DNA of 64,000 nt, taken from positions 32,152 through 96,151 of the forward strand of contig JAKORG010000025.1 of NCBI GenBank assembly GCA_029777945.1. The letters are read 5' to 3'. Made by a program: the position numbers and the translations under genes. Within the stretch, counting starts at the first letter, position 1, and each line of letters begins with the position of its first letter. The notes beneath the pieces were generated by a model that saw nothing but the letters and a program-made list of their open reading frames with translations, made no database searches and was not told the origin of the DNA. Positions 37,231-46,258 of the stretch are shown here, one piece after another. This stretch comes from Deltaproteobacteria bacterium. Lineage in GTDB: Bacteria; Desulfobacterota; Syntrophorhabdia; Syntrophorhabdales; Syntrophorhabdaceae.

Positions 37231-38268
37231 CTATTTTTTAAACTGCTTTTCGTATTTTGCCTTTAATGCATAAACATCTTTAATTATCTGTTCACCAGGA
37301 AGGCCCATGGCATTGACCTTTTTGATGTATTCATCAATCATGGGTTTGGTGAGTCTTTCGATTTCTTTCATATCTGCATCGGAGAATTTAAAGAGTTGGT
37401 GATTATACTTTTCCTTTGACCATTTTAGCGCCTCTTGCACATGGTCATCAACATATTTACCGGTCCATTCTGCCTGTTCCCTTCTCATATCATCTATTAC
37501 CTTTTTTACATCAGCGGGCAGGGTATTCCATTTATCCTTGTTCATAACAACCGCAAAGGAGACTACAAATAGATTTGCCTCAGTTGCATAAGGTAGATAT
37601 GCAGCAAAGTTAAAGTCTTTCAAAATTTCCATGGAAGACACATTACCCTTCACTACACCCTTCTGGATTGCCTCAGGCGCCTCAGACTGTGGCATACCAA
37701 CGGGTGTTGCTCCAAGACGTTTCAACACTTCAGCCCCTGTTCCCGATGCCCTGAGTTCCATGCCTTTTAAATCTTTCAAAGACTTTACAGGTATCTTTGT
37801 CATGATATCTGCAGGTGGGCATGTAAAAAGGGTAATGACCTTTACTTTTTCAAATTCTTTTGGATTGTATTTTTCAATTAAATCAGATAGGGCTAAACTT
37901 GCTGCTTTGGCACTTGTAAAACCAATAGGTAAATCAATAGCCTCAGAAACAGGAAAACGACCTGGCTGATAGCTCATGGCAAAATTACCTATATCAGCAG
38001 TGCCTGTAATTACACCATCAAATATGCTTTTCGCAGGAAGTAGAGTCCCTCCTGGAAAGGTCTGAACCTTTACCTTTCCATTTGTCCTTTTCTCTACCTC
38101 TTTTGCCCAGCGTTCCATCTGGACACATGGAAATGTAGTAGCAGGTGGGAAATTTGCATATTTTAAAACAATAGGAGACTGACTGTATGACTTGCAAGGT
38201 GTAATAAAATAAATGCCCAAAATAAAAGCAACTAAAATAAAGATTATAAACAACTTTTTGTTAACCAT
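37231..38268 (-). CDS. dctP: TRAP transporter solute receptor (DctP family)
   Basis: Periplasmic binding protein of 345 residues. Signal peptide about residues 1-29 (LFIIFILVAFILGIYF core). The mature part has YANFPPATTFPCVQMERWAKEVEKRT, the substrate-carboxylate Arg in LKGMELRASGTGAEVLKRLGATP, and GVVKGNVSSMEIL. DctP receptors bind C4 or other organic acids. The promoter region contains a GTATAC palindrome like that of the caiB operon, and the neighbouring CoA-transferase suggests the imported acid is activated to a CoA ester. Confidence 0.92.
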   Translation of the reverse strand: MVNKKLFIIFILVAFILGIYFITPCKSYSQSPIVLKYANFPPATTFPCVQMERWAKEVEKRTNGKVKVQTFPGGTLLPAKSIFDGVITGTADIGNFAMSYQPGRFPVSEAIDLPIGFTSAKAASLALSDLIEKYNPKEFEKVKVITLFTCPPADIMTKIPVKSLKDLKGMELRASGTGAEVLKRLGATPVGMPQSEAPEAIQKGVVKGNVSSMEILKDFNFAAYLPYATEANLFVVSFAVVMNKDKWNTLPADVKKVIDDMRREQAEWTGKYVDDHVQEALKWSKEKYNHQLFKFSDADMKEIERLTKPMIDEYIKKVNAMGLPGEQIIKDVYALKAKYEKQFKK

Positions 38269-38345
38269 AACATACCCCCCATTTTATTTTTTAAATTTTA
38301 TTTTATCACCCCCCTTTTTAAAATTCATATATATTCTAATTTTTG

Positions 38346-38360
38346 GATACAGTATACAAA
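38346..38360. promoter_or_regulatory. Putative GntR operator before dctP
   Basis: ATACAGTATACAAA-type site with GTATAC at 38352-38357, matching the operators at 9767 and 40891 apart from a T-to-A change before the core. It lies 78-92 bp upstream of the dctP start, just downstream of the candidate -10 element. Confidence 0.5.
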
Positions 38361-38370
38361 TCTATGTTAA

Positions 38371-38400
38371 CTTCTACTTTAATATCTAAATGTTTGTCAA
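38371..38400 (-). promoter_or_regulatory. Possible promoter of dctPQM
   Basis: Minus-strand TTGACA (38400-38395), 18-base spacer, TAGAAG (38376-38371, 4 of 6). The -35 region (38394-38407) is a 14-base match to that of the caiB-operon promoter (9815-9828), supporting shared control. Confidence 0.42.
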
Positions 38401-38470
38401 GAAATTTATTAAAATTTGAAAAAAAGTTTTTAATTTTAATAATCAAGCTAACCTCTCGTATATTAAAAAT

Positions 38471-39238
38471 TTAAGCCTTGCAGATCAACCTCTGGGGATC
38501 TACCTCATTTCTTAAAATCATAAGCTCTTCCTCTGTTGGGGGGATTGCCTCTTTAGCCCTCGATACATCGATATCAAACCCTGTATTTTCCTGAATGGTC
38601 TTTATAGATACCCCTGGATAGTATTGATCGAGATACATCTCCTTTGTTTTTTCGTCAAATCCCATCACCCCAAGGTTTGTAACCACTGCAAGGGCGCCAC
38701 CCCTTACAAGACCAAGCTTGCGCCTTGAATCACCTCCTTTATACCATCCAACGCTTGTTAGATAATCGAGTTTTTCCACAAACCTTCTCTTTTCGTGCTG
38801 CATAAAGGTTATAACCCCTGATGCAAAGGAGGCAACATCGCATGCACCACCACTGCCTGAAAATCTTGTTTTCGGTCTGAAATAGTTGCCTATTGATGTT
38901 GTATTTAAGTTTCCGTATTTATCAATCTGTGCTGCACCGAGAAATGCTATTGTATGGAGTTTTCTATGGCCTACTATTGAAAATGCCTCGATAAGTCCAG
39001 AATTAAGACATGTCCCGCTCATAACACGGAGGTCTGAAACTGCCATGGGAATTTCGTCAAGGGATGGATCAATGCCACCTGTTTCAAAAAATACAACTGC
39101 CTTTGGTGCATAAATCCTTTTTGCAGCAGTAGCTGCAAGCATAGACACGCCTGTTCCTGCAAACACAATATCTCCATCTTTTATAAATCTTCCAGCACTT
39201 ATTGCCATCATCTCATTATCTGAATAGTTCAAACTCAT
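38471..39238 (-). CDS. Family I CoA-transferase, beta subunit (GctB-like)
   Basis: 255-residue catalytic subunit of a heterodimeric CoA-transferase of the glutaconate/3-oxoacid type. The candidate catalytic Glu is in VVFFETGGIDP, the position of the active-site Glu in this family. The glycine-rich GSGGACDVASFA follows, as does GVITNLGVMGFD-like AVVTNLGVMGFDEKTKE. It pairs with the alpha subunit encoded 15 bp upstream. AAAGGAGG precedes its ATG. The acid substrate is unknown. Confidence 0.87.
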   Translation of the reverse strand: MSLNYSDNEMMAISAGRFIKDGDIVFAGTGVSMLAATAAKRIYAPKAVVFFETGGIDPSLDEIPMAVSDLRVMSGTCLNSGLIEAFSIVGHRKLHTIAFLGAAQIDKYGNLNTTSIGNYFRPKTRFSGSGGACDVASFASGVITFMQHEKRRFVEKLDYLTSVGWYKGGDSRRKLGLVRGGALAVVTNLGVMGFDEKTKEMYLDQYYPGVSIKTIQENTGFDIDVSRAKEAIPPTEEELMILRNEVDPQRLICKA

Positions 39239-39253
39239 AGTCTTGGCCTCCTT

Positions 39254-40231
39254 TTATCTTCTATCAAGTCCAACTGCGTACCCAAGTATGGGATTTGCCT
39301 TTAATTTTATAAGCATTTCTGCACCGACCTTGTTTAGATAGTCTTCATGTGTTTTAATATCATATACCCATTCGTCAAGATATTTTTTAAATTTTTCATC
39401 ATCCTCTGCAATGACTCTATACATATTTAAATGCTTTGGATCGTAATCGTAAAAACCATAACACCCTGTTGGATGGGCTCCATAGGGCACTTTTACGATG
39501 GCATCCACAAAAAAGGGCGGAAGTGAATTCTGGTCAGGGTCAAGCCTTATAAATGATCTGGGAACTATTTCTTCACAGGTTACAATTACATAATCTGCAG
39601 ATTTTGCCTGCTCAATATCTGCAAAGGTGAGACCTTTGATACGAATGGTGCCATCTTCACCCACATATTGAACATGGAGTATGGTTACATCAGGATTTAA
39701 GGCAGGGAGTAACACTACATCATCCTTTTCTTCTGTAAATGGATTTTGTATCATGTCAAATTTTTTACTTGCCACCTTTCTCTCTTTTCTTACCTCTTTT
39801 GAAAATCCCTCATAATTTAATAAATCTGAACCAAGACCTGATTTTGTTGGAATGAAAGGAATATTTAATGCGCCTGCAAGAAATCTAAGGCTCATCTGAT
39901 AGTTAGAATAGTCCTCAAATTCTATCTGACCTTGCTGGATTGCCTTTTTGAACCTTATGCATGTCGGGGCATATCTACCGCTACCCCCATAGGCGATCTC
40001 CAATCTCTTAACACACCCTGCACCTATTAATACATCCAATGCCTGACCGTGGGAATGGCAAACTATATGCAGGTCTTTTATACCCTGTCTTATGATCTCA
40101 TATGTCAATGCCATAGGATTTCTTACAATAGTAAACCCCCCTAAAGAAATCTGGCTCCCATTTTTTATAAATTTCTTTACTGCCGCCTCAAGAGTCATGA
40201 GTTTATCGGAAATTTCAGCGTTTTTTGCCAT
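39254..40231 (-). CDS. Family I CoA-transferase, alpha subunit (GctA-like)
   Basis: 325-residue partner of the beta subunit. The N-terminal SQISLGGFTIVRNPMAL motif corresponds to the family's GxTxGG/SP loop. IAYGGSGRYAPTCIRFKKA and LLPALNPDVTILHVQYVGEDGTIRIKG match the GctA core. Strong GGGAGGGGA ribosome binding site. It heads a two-gene unit upstream of, and codirectional with, the dctPQM transporter (202-bp gap). Confidence 0.87.
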   Translation of the reverse strand: MAKNAEISDKLMTLEAAVKKFIKNGSQISLGGFTIVRNPMALTYEIIRQGIKDLHIVCHSHGQALDVLIGAGCVKRLEIAYGGSGRYAPTCIRFKKAIQQGQIEFEDYSNYQMSLRFLAGALNIPFIPTKSGLGSDLLNYEGFSKEVRKERKVASKKFDMIQNPFTEEKDDVVLLPALNPDVTILHVQYVGEDGTIRIKGLTFADIEQAKSADYVIVTCEEIVPRSFIRLDPDQNSLPPFFVDAIVKVPYGAHPTGCYGFYDYDPKHLNMYRVIAEDDEKFKKYLDEWVYDIKTHEDYLNKVGAEMLIKLKANPILGYAVGLDRR

Positions 40232-40324
40232 TAGTCCCCTCCCCTTAAGTATTTTATTATAATATTAACCATAAGGTCAATTTATATTGTAATTTTGAAT
40301 TTTGTCAGTTATCTATTTATCATT

Positions 40325-40843
40325 ATGGATAATTTTAGGTCAAGCCATTTTATACGCCATGTCACATTGAGAGATAGAATAAAACATAAAATTTTACTTT
40401 TTATTTTAATATTTGCTGGCATAATCATGTTTTTTATTTTTAATGGCAAGACAAACTGTCTTGTTATAAAAGAAACGGAAAACAAAAATATCATTTTTAT
40501 TGATAGCGTAAAAGATAAAGATGAAGTGGTATTATCTCATAATAATTCCATTTACAATGCATGGGTTGAAGAATTCATGTATGTAGAAAAAGATACGCTT
40601 ATACTTAAACACATAAATACATCATCATACGGTGTTAAGGAATATTACAATATAACAGACGGTTTTACTCCAAGAAGTTTTACATGTATTGTTTTCAGAA
40701 ATACAAAAGAAAGGGGATTTTCTATTAAAATAAACGGTAAGGCTGTAGAAAAGTTAAAAAAGACCGTTAATACCTCTTTGGTTATAGAACTTGTGAAAAT
40801 GCCAATTTATCGATATTATTGGATAAAAATGAGAACAAATTAA
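40325..40843 (+). CDS. DUF1850-like membrane-anchored protein
   Basis: About 172 residues, with one membrane segment near the N-terminus (ILLFILIFAGIIMFFIFNG) and an extracytoplasmic beta-rich part. LSHNNSIYNAWVEEFMYVEKDTLILKHI and a following SYGVKEYY resemble DUF1850 proteins (pattern HS....V.E.F...L.L....G), which are regularly encoded beside TAXI-type TRAP transporters, as here. Function unknown; a role in assembly or substrate transfer of the transporter is conceivable. The start is unsure: ATG 40325 or an in-frame TTG at 40295; neither has a clear ribosome binding site. Confidence 0.65.
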   Translation: MDNFRSSHFIRHVTLRDRIKHKILLFILIFAGIIMFFIFNGKTNCLVIKETENKNIIFIDSVKDKDEVVLSHNNSIYNAWVEEFMYVEKDTLILKHINTSSYGVKEYYNITDGFTPRSFTCIVFRNTKERGFSIKINGKAVEKLKKTVNTSLVIELVKMPIYRYYWIKMRTN

Positions 40844-40860
40844 ATTATATGAAAATTCCG

Positions 40861-40890
40861 TTGACAATACATAAAAAAATAAAATATTTT
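40861..40890 (+). promoter_or_regulatory. Promoter before the TAXI-TRAP genes
   Basis: TTGACA (40861-40866), 18-base spacer, TATTTT (40885-40890), immediately followed by the GntR-type operator candidate and then AGGAGG at 40911. Confidence 0.55.
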
Positions 40891-40904
40891 TACTGTATAC
40901 AAAA
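40891..40904. promoter_or_regulatory. Putative GntR operator before the TAXI receptor gene
   Basis: TACTGTATACAAAA, identical over 14 bases to 9767-9780. It directly follows the -10 element, about where transcription should start, so bound protein would block initiation. Confidence 0.6.
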
Positions 40905-40924
40905 AAAGTGAGGAGGTATCTATT

Positions 40925-41881
40925 ATGAGAAGGCTTTTAATAACTTTTGGGGTTTTTGTATTAATTTTCGCTTTTATAGGATTTGCCCATGCGCAGCAGA
41001 AACAGAGAATTGTTATTGCCACCGGTGGCACCGGAGGTGTTTATTATCCATATGGAGGTACATTAGCTGAAATCATAAATCAGAAGGTCCCTAATGTGTT
41101 TGCTACAGCTGAGGTAACAGGTGCTTCTGTTGAAAATATCCGCTTAATAGCAAAAAAAGAAGCAACATTTGGTCTTGCCATGAACGATGCAGTGTATCAG
41201 GCATACGTTGGTGATGGAAAGTTTAAAGACAATAAAGTAGATTCTTTAAGATCAGTTATCCAGATGTATCCCCATATATATCATATAGTAACATTAAAGA
41301 AATATCCCATTTATAAGATTTCTGATTTAAAAGGCAAAAAAGTATCAGTTGGTGCACCGGGTAGTGGAACAGAATATAAGTCAAGCCTTATCCTGCCATT
41401 ACTCGGAATTAAGTATTCAGATATGAAGATTTACAGACTTTCCTTTGCGGAGAATGCCACACAACTAAAAGATGGCATTATTGAAGTAGGTATCTGGGAT
41501 GTGGCTTCTCCGACATCATCTATTATTGACCTTGCAACAACCCATGAGCTTCGTTTTATACCTTTTACCAATGAAGAGGTTAAAAAGGTAACCCTAACAT
41601 ATCCATTTTACACAGAGTGGATATTAAAAAAGGGTACATACAAAGGTCAGACAGAAGATATACTTTCTGTTACTGTGTGGAACTCTGTAATATGTCATAA
41701 AGATACCCCTGAAGACCTCGTGTACAAGGTCACAAAGGCAATTTTTGAGAATAAGAAAATGCTAACAGATACTCATAAGATTGCTGAATTTACAACAGTA
41801 GAGACATCGGCAAAATATAGTCCAATACCCATTTATCCAGGGGCATTGAAATACTACAAAGAGAAGGGTTTAGTAAAATAA
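40925..41881 (+). CDS. TAXI-family TRAP transporter solute receptor
   Basis: Periplasmic binding protein of 318 residues. Signal peptide residues about 1-23 ends at AHA (FAHAQQKQ). The TAXI signature RIVIATGGTGGVYYPYGGTLAEIIN is diagnostic, followed by TAEVTGASVENIRLIAKKEATFGLA and KKVSVGAPGSGTEY. TAXI receptors bind glutamate, 2-oxoglutarate and related acids in studied cases; the ligand here is unknown. ATG follows AGGAGG by 8 bases. Pairs with the fused permease downstream. Confidence 0.93.
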   Translation: MRRLLITFGVFVLIFAFIGFAHAQQKQRIVIATGGTGGVYYPYGGTLAEIINQKVPNVFATAEVTGASVENIRLIAKKEATFGLAMNDAVYQAYVGDGKFKDNKVDSLRSVIQMYPHIYHIVTLKKYPIYKISDLKGKKVSVGAPGSGTEYKSSLILPLLGIKYSDMKIYRLSFAENATQLKDGIIEVGIWDVASPTSSIIDLATTHELRFIPFTNEEVKKVTLTYPFYTEWILKKGTYKGQTEDILSVTVWNSVICHKDTPEDLVYKVTKAIFENKKMLTDTHKIAEFTTVETSAKYSPIPIYPGALKYYKEKGLVK

Positions 41882-41984
41882 ATATTTTGACATTTGATTT
41901 ATAAAAATAAAAAGTCTTTGAGCTATTATGCAGATTAAGGCAAGGTAGCTTAATTTAAATACAAATGGATAAGGGGTAGGGGCT

Positions 41985-43820
41985 ATGTCGAATGTAATTG
42001 CTAAGATAGGTATATTTTTTGCTGTTTGTATGTCTTTATTTCATCTTTATACGGGTTGTATGGGAAGTCTTGACCCTTGGTCACAGAGGGTTATCCATTT
42101 AAGCTTCGGTTTTATCATTACTTTTCTCACATATCCGTATATAAAGGGGAAAAAGATCAACATTATCGATATCTGTCTTGCCATTTTAAGCCTTCTGTGC
42201 GGATTATATATCATTATCAACATGGACGCATTGGTAGATAGGGCAGGGATGCCTACAAAGTGGGATATAGTTTTCGGGGTAATAACGATTATCCTCGTTC
42301 TTGAGATGACAAGAAGGGTTATTGGTCTTGCCCTTGTAATTGTATCAATCGTATTTCTTTTATATGCATATTTTGGTCCTTATCTACCTGATGCAATTGC
42401 GCATAGGGGCTATAGTATTGAGAGGATTGCAACGCACATGTATACTACACTTGAAGGTATATTTGGCGTTCCCATTAGTGTTTCAGCAACTTTTGTTATT
42501 CTCTTTGTTATATTCGGCGCTTTTCTTGAGGCAACAAAGACAGGTAATTTCTTTATCAACTTTGCAAACTCTATAGCAGGAAAAAGGCGGGGCGGACCTG
42601 CAAAGGTAGCTGTTATTTCCAGTGGTTTTTTCGGAACCATCTCAGGAAGTGCTGTTGCAAATGTTGTGGGGACCGGGACTTACACGATACCCCTTATGAA
42701 AAGAACTGGATATGCACCACATTTTGCTGGTGCAGTGGAGGCAGTGGCTTCAAGCGGGGGTCAGCTTGTGCCACCTGTGATGAGTGCAGCGGCCTTTGTT
42801 ATATCAGAGATGACAGGAGAAAGCTATCTTAAGATATGTATAGCTGCTATAATCCCCAGTGTTCTTTATTATACAAGTCTCTTTACCGCTGTCCATATGG
42901 AGGCAAGAAGGGCGAACCTAAGCGGTCTTTCAGAAGAGGAGGTCCCAAAATTCTGGGCCACCTTAAAAAGCCAGGGTTATCTTGCCATCTCAGCCCTTGT
43001 CCTTGTTTATTTTCTTGCCGTTGAGTTGAGATCTCCTTCCTTTTCGGCATTCTGGGCAATCATAGCGGCTCTTATATTGAGCTCAATAAAAAAATCAACG
43101 AGATTGAATTTAAAAGGACTCATTAAGGCATTAGAATCAGGTGCAAAAGGTGCATTGAGTGTTGTTGCTGCCTGTGCAGCAGCAGGCATTGTCGTAGGTG
43201 TGGTTACATTAACCGGTCTTGGCCTAAAATTTTCAGGTGCCATAATCCAATTAGCCCATGGCAACCTCTATCTTACGCTTTTTTTCACAATGATCGCATC
43301 TTTAATACTTGGTATGGGACTACCCACAACAGCGGCTTATATAATATGTGCCATACTTGCAGTACCTGCGCTTACAAATCTCGGTGTTAATGTTCTTTCT
43401 GCCCATCTCTTTGTCTTTTATTTCGCCATTATTTCTGCAATCACACCACCTGTTGCCCTTGCAGCATATGCAGGTGCCGGTATTGCAAAAAGCGATCCTA
43501 TGAAAACAGGACTTACAGCATGTAGAATTGGTCTTGCAGCATTTATTGTGCCCTATATGTTTGTCTTTAATCCTGCCTTACTTATGCACGGTTCTGTTAT
43601 ACAAATAATATGGGTGACATTCACAGCTATTGTAGGTGTATTTTTCCTTTCCAGTTCAGTTATCGGTTGGTGGATTACACAAATGAGTGTCTGGGAGAGG
43701 GTGCTTTTGTTTATTGCCTCTTTACTGCTTATTGAACCGAGGGTATTAACAGATATTTTAGCACTTTTTTTTATGATTCCTGTATTGTTGTTTCAGATAA
43801 AAAAGAGGAAAGTAAAATAA
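41985..43820 (+). CDS. TRAP transporter fused permease (DctQ-DctM fusion, TAXI type)
   Basis: 611-residue membrane protein with about 16 hydrophobic segments. The first four (residues about 8-130) correspond to DctQ, and the rest to DctM. Motifs of the large part: ISGSAVANVVGTGTYTIPLMKRTGYAP, SSGGQLVPPVMSAAAFVISEMTG, GMGLPTTAAYIICAILAVPAL and SAITPPVALAAYAGAGIA. Fused permeases are the rule for TAXI-type systems. It is followed by a strong bidirectional terminator. Confidence 0.94.
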   Translation: MSNVIAKIGIFFAVCMSLFHLYTGCMGSLDPWSQRVIHLSFGFIITFLTYPYIKGKKINIIDICLAILSLLCGLYIIINMDALVDRAGMPTKWDIVFGVITIILVLEMTRRVIGLALVIVSIVFLLYAYFGPYLPDAIAHRGYSIERIATHMYTTLEGIFGVPISVSATFVILFVIFGAFLEATKTGNFFINFANSIAGKRRGGPAKVAVISSGFFGTISGSAVANVVGTGTYTIPLMKRTGYAPHFAGAVEAVASSGGQLVPPVMSAAAFVISEMTGESYLKICIAAIIPSVLYYTSLFTAVHMEARRANLSGLSEEEVPKFWATLKSQGYLAISALVLVYFLAVELRSPSFSAFWAIIAALILSSIKKSTRLNLKGLIKALESGAKGALSVVAACAAAGIVVGVVTLTGLGLKFSGAIIQLAHGNLYLTLFFTMIASLILGMGLPTTAAYIICAILAVPALTNLGVNVLSAHLFVFYFAIISAITPPVALAAYAGAGIAKSDPMKTGLTACRIGLAAFIVPYMFVFNPALLMHGSVIQIIWVTFTAIVGVFFLSSSVIGWWITQMSVWERVLLFIASLLLIEPRVLTDILALFFMIPVLLFQIKKRKVK

Positions 43821-43829
43821 TTAAACAAA

Positions 43830-43865
43830 AAAAGAGCCAGTGGATAGCACTGGCTCTTTTAATTT
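43830..43865. terminator. Bidirectional intrinsic terminator
   Basis: Perfect 12-bp stem AAAAGAGCCAGT / ACTGGCTCTTTT (43830-43841 and 43849-43860) with a 7-base loop. Its A-run on one side and T-run on the other let it work in both directions, between the convergent TRAP permease and activase genes. Confidence 0.92.
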
Positions 43866-43882
43866 TAATCAAAGAAAAATTT

Positions 43883-44659
43883 TTATACCTTTTCAAGTGC
43901 TACCATAGATGCACCGAGTGCACCGACTATCTGAGGTTCAACATAGATTTTTATAGGATGATTTAATGCCTTCTCAAGTGCCTTTACAACTCCTATATTT
44001 TTTGCAACACCGCCAGTCATCACTATTTCCGGTTGTGCACCTCCAAGCCTTGTGAGAAGCCCCATTGTCCTATCTGCAATTGCCTTATGAATGCCGTAGA
44101 GTATATCTTCTAATGCCTCACCTTCACTGACAAGGGATATTACCTCAGATTCGGCAAAGACCGTGCAAATACTGCTTATGGTCAGTTCTTTTTTATACTG
44201 CAGTGAAATGTCGCCTATCTTTTCAAGTTCAACATTTAATGCCTTTGCCATAACTTCAATAAATCTTCCTGTGCCTGCTGCACATTTATCATTCATTTCG
44301 AATTCTACCACTCTGCCTTTTTCATCAACCCTTATCACCTTTGTGTCCTGACCACCGATATCTATTATTGTCCTTGCCTCAGGAAAAAGATAGCTCACAC
44401 CCTTAGCAATGCATGTAATCTCTGTAACTGCCTGATTTGCAAAATCAGCCCTTTTTCTGCCACAACCTGTTGCTACTATGTATGCAAGGTCAGATTTTTG
44501 TTTGGAAGGATAAGCAAGGACCTTTTCAAGGGCAATTTCAGCACTCTTTTTCGAATCAGCCCCTGTCTGGACAATTGTATAACTCACAACCCCTTTGTCC
44601 TTATCAAAAAGAAGGGCTTCTGTTGTTATCGAGCCAATGTCTATACCAGCTACTAACAT
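43883..44659 (-). CDS. 2-hydroxyacyl-CoA dehydratase activase (HgdC/BadF family)
   Basis: ATP-dependent activator, about 258 residues, that sends a low-potential electron to 2-hydroxyacyl-CoA dehydratases, benzoyl-CoA reductases or double-cubane proteins. ASKHA motifs are VAGIDIGSITTEALLFD and TIIDIGGQDTKVI. The two cysteines that hold the [4Fe-4S] cluster between homodimer subunits are visible in NDKCAAGTGRF (Cys126) and SSICTVFAE (Cys165). ATG 44659 is chosen; an in-frame GTG at 44671 is possible. No dehydratase subunits are adjacent; the nearest relative is the HgdB-like protein at 25759-26757. Confidence 0.9.
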   Translation of the reverse strand: MLVAGIDIGSITTEALLFDKDKGVVSYTIVQTGADSKKSAEIALEKVLAYPSKQKSDLAYIVATGCGRKRADFANQAVTEITCIAKGVSYLFPEARTIIDIGGQDTKVIRVDEKGRVVEFEMNDKCAAGTGRFIEVMAKALNVELEKIGDISLQYKKELTISSICTVFAESEVISLVSEGEALEDILYGIHKAIADRTMGLLTRLGGAQPEIVMTGGVAKNIGVVKALEKALNHPIKIYVEPQIVGALGASMVALEKV

Positions 44660-44672
44660 TTTTTTCCCCACT

Positions 44673-44888
44673 TTATTCGATTACGGCAAGAACTGCATCT
44701 GCTTCTACTTCCTGGCCTACAGTAACCTTTATTTCTTTTACAACACCGTTTACAGGTGACACTATGGGCATTTCCATCTTCATTGCCTCAAGTGTAGCAA
44801 TCGGGTCATCTTCACTGACCTGATCACCTACTTTAACAAGCACGTTTACTATTTTTCCAACCATTGGAACAGTCACTTCTGTAGCCAT
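44673..44888 (-). CDS. Biotin carboxyl carrier-like protein
   Basis: 71-residue stand-alone biotinyl/lipoyl domain. Lys37 in the canonical LEAMKMEMP motif is the predicted biotinylation site. A symmetric VSPVNGVVKEI strand and the hammerhead fold pattern are complete. Likely the carrier subunit of an acyl-CoA carboxylase or a sodium-pump decarboxylase, but no carboxylase, carboxyltransferase or decarboxylase gene lies nearby. GGAGG precedes ATG. Confidence 0.9.
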   Translation of the reverse strand: MATEVTVPMVGKIVNVLVKVGDQVSEDDPIATLEAMKMEMPIVSPVNGVVKEIKVTVGQEVEADAVLAVIE

Positions 44889-44914
44889 ATTTCCCTCCTT
44901 AAAAAAGATTTCTT

Positions 44915-46072
44915 TTATGCTTTTCTGTAACCCAATGCAAACTGGGCGATTATCATCTTTTGAATATTTGAAGTACCCTCTACAATCTGATAAGATTTTG
45001 CATCTCTATAAAACCTTTCAACAGGATATTCTGAGGAAAAACCATAGGAACCAAAAATCTTTACTGCCTCTGATGCACAGAAATTGGCAGATTCTCCTGC
45101 GTAATATTTTGCAATAGAAGTTTCAAAGGTATTATTTATGCCCTGATCCTTCTGCCATGCTGCCCTTAAAACAAGTAACTTTGCAGCTTCGTGCTCTGCA
45201 ACCATTCTACCTATCTGTTCTTGAATCATCTGGAACTGTCCTATGGGCTGACCGAACTGTTCCCTTTCGTTTGCATATTTACATGCCTCTTCTATACAAC
45301 TCTGGGCAACGCCCACTGCCCTTGCTGCAGAGCTCAACCTTGTAAAATTAAGCATGGCCATACATATTGCAAAACCCTGTCCAGGTTTACCAATAAGTGC
45401 GCTTTTTGGAATCTTTACTTCTTCAAAGAATATTTCACCTGTTGGAGCACAGAAAAGGCCAAGCTTTGTGTTGATAGCCCTCTGTGTTATACCTGGTGTT
45501 TTAAAATCAACAACAAAGGCAGACATACCTTTATGTTTTGCTGCCTTATCGGTCATAGCATATACGATACCTACATCAACATAGGGAACACCTGAAATCC
45601 ATGTTTTTGTGCCGTTTAAGATGTAACCATCATCTACCTCGACTGCAGTTGTTTTCATGCTTGCAACATCTGACCCGGAATTAGGCTCTGTGATTGCAAA
45701 ACACCCACCGCTTGTGCCAGCGATAAGTCCAGGAAGATACCTTTCCTTCTGTTCTTCTGTTCCGAATTTCAAAAGGACGTTTTGAGGACCGTTCATCTGG
45801 AGATTAAAGGGAAGGGCCCATGATGGACTGATGCGGGCAACTTCCATTGCCATAAGTGTTGCAGCCATATGACCTTCAGGTAATTCAAGGCCTCCGAATT
45901 TTTCAGGTGCAAGACAAGCAAACATTCCCTGATCGCCCATCTTTTTCAGAATTTCAGGACGGAATTTGTGCTCCTTTTCATCTTCTTCCATAGTTGGTTT
46001 AATGTTCTTTACGGCAAATTCATAGGCCATTTTACGCATGGATTCTAATTCGTCTGAAATTTTAAAGTCCAT
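44915..46072 (-). CDS. Acyl-CoA dehydrogenase (glutaryl-CoA/short-chain like)
   Basis: FAD-dependent acyl-CoA dehydrogenase, 385 residues from ATG 46072, which has GGAGA upstream; an in-frame start at 46105 would sit in the leader. Motifs: CFAITEPNSGSDVASMKTTA, WISGVPYVDVG, YANEREQFGQPIGQFQMIQ, YPVERFYRDAKSYQIVEGTSNIQ. In contrast to the enzyme at 5755-6894 the catalytic Glu of the VEGT motif is kept. It is the first gene of a minus-strand unit with the biotin carrier and activase, driven by the promoter at 46155-46126. Confidence 0.92.
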   Translation of the reverse strand: MDFKISDELESMRKMAYEFAVKNIKPTMEEDEKEHKFRPEILKKMGDQGMFACLAPEKFGGLELPEGHMAATLMAMEVARISPSWALPFNLQMNGPQNVLLKFGTEEQKERYLPGLIAGTSGGCFAITEPNSGSDVASMKTTAVEVDDGYILNGTKTWISGVPYVDVGIVYAMTDKAAKHKGMSAFVVDFKTPGITQRAINTKLGLFCAPTGEIFFEEVKIPKSALIGKPGQGFAICMAMLNFTRLSSAARAVGVAQSCIEEACKYANEREQFGQPIGQFQMIQEQIGRMVAEHEAAKLLVLRAAWQKDQGINNTFETSIAKYYAGESANFCASEAVKIFGSYGFSSEYPVERFYRDAKSYQIVEGTSNIQKMIIAQFALGYRKA

Positions 46073-46125
46073 ATTTTGTCTCCTTTCAAAAAGAATGTGA
46101 AACAATTAACAAATTGATTCAACTA

Positions 46126-46155
46126 ATAATAACAAAAGGATGTTTTTTATGTCAA
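46126..46155 (-). promoter_or_regulatory. Promoter of the acyl-CoA dehydrogenase/BCCP/activase unit
   Basis: Minus-strand TTGACA (46155-46150), 18-base spacer, TATTAT (46131-46126), 54 bp before the ATG. Between them lies the short palindrome CAATT-4-AATTG (46102-46115), a possible regulator site. Confidence 0.6.
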
Positions 46156-46258
46156 GCTATTTTTAAGAAAAAACAATCGTGTTTTATAATAAAATTTTCG
46201 GATAAAAACGACAAACTGTATGTTGCGATGGTGCAAAAAATTATTATATAATTTTTGT

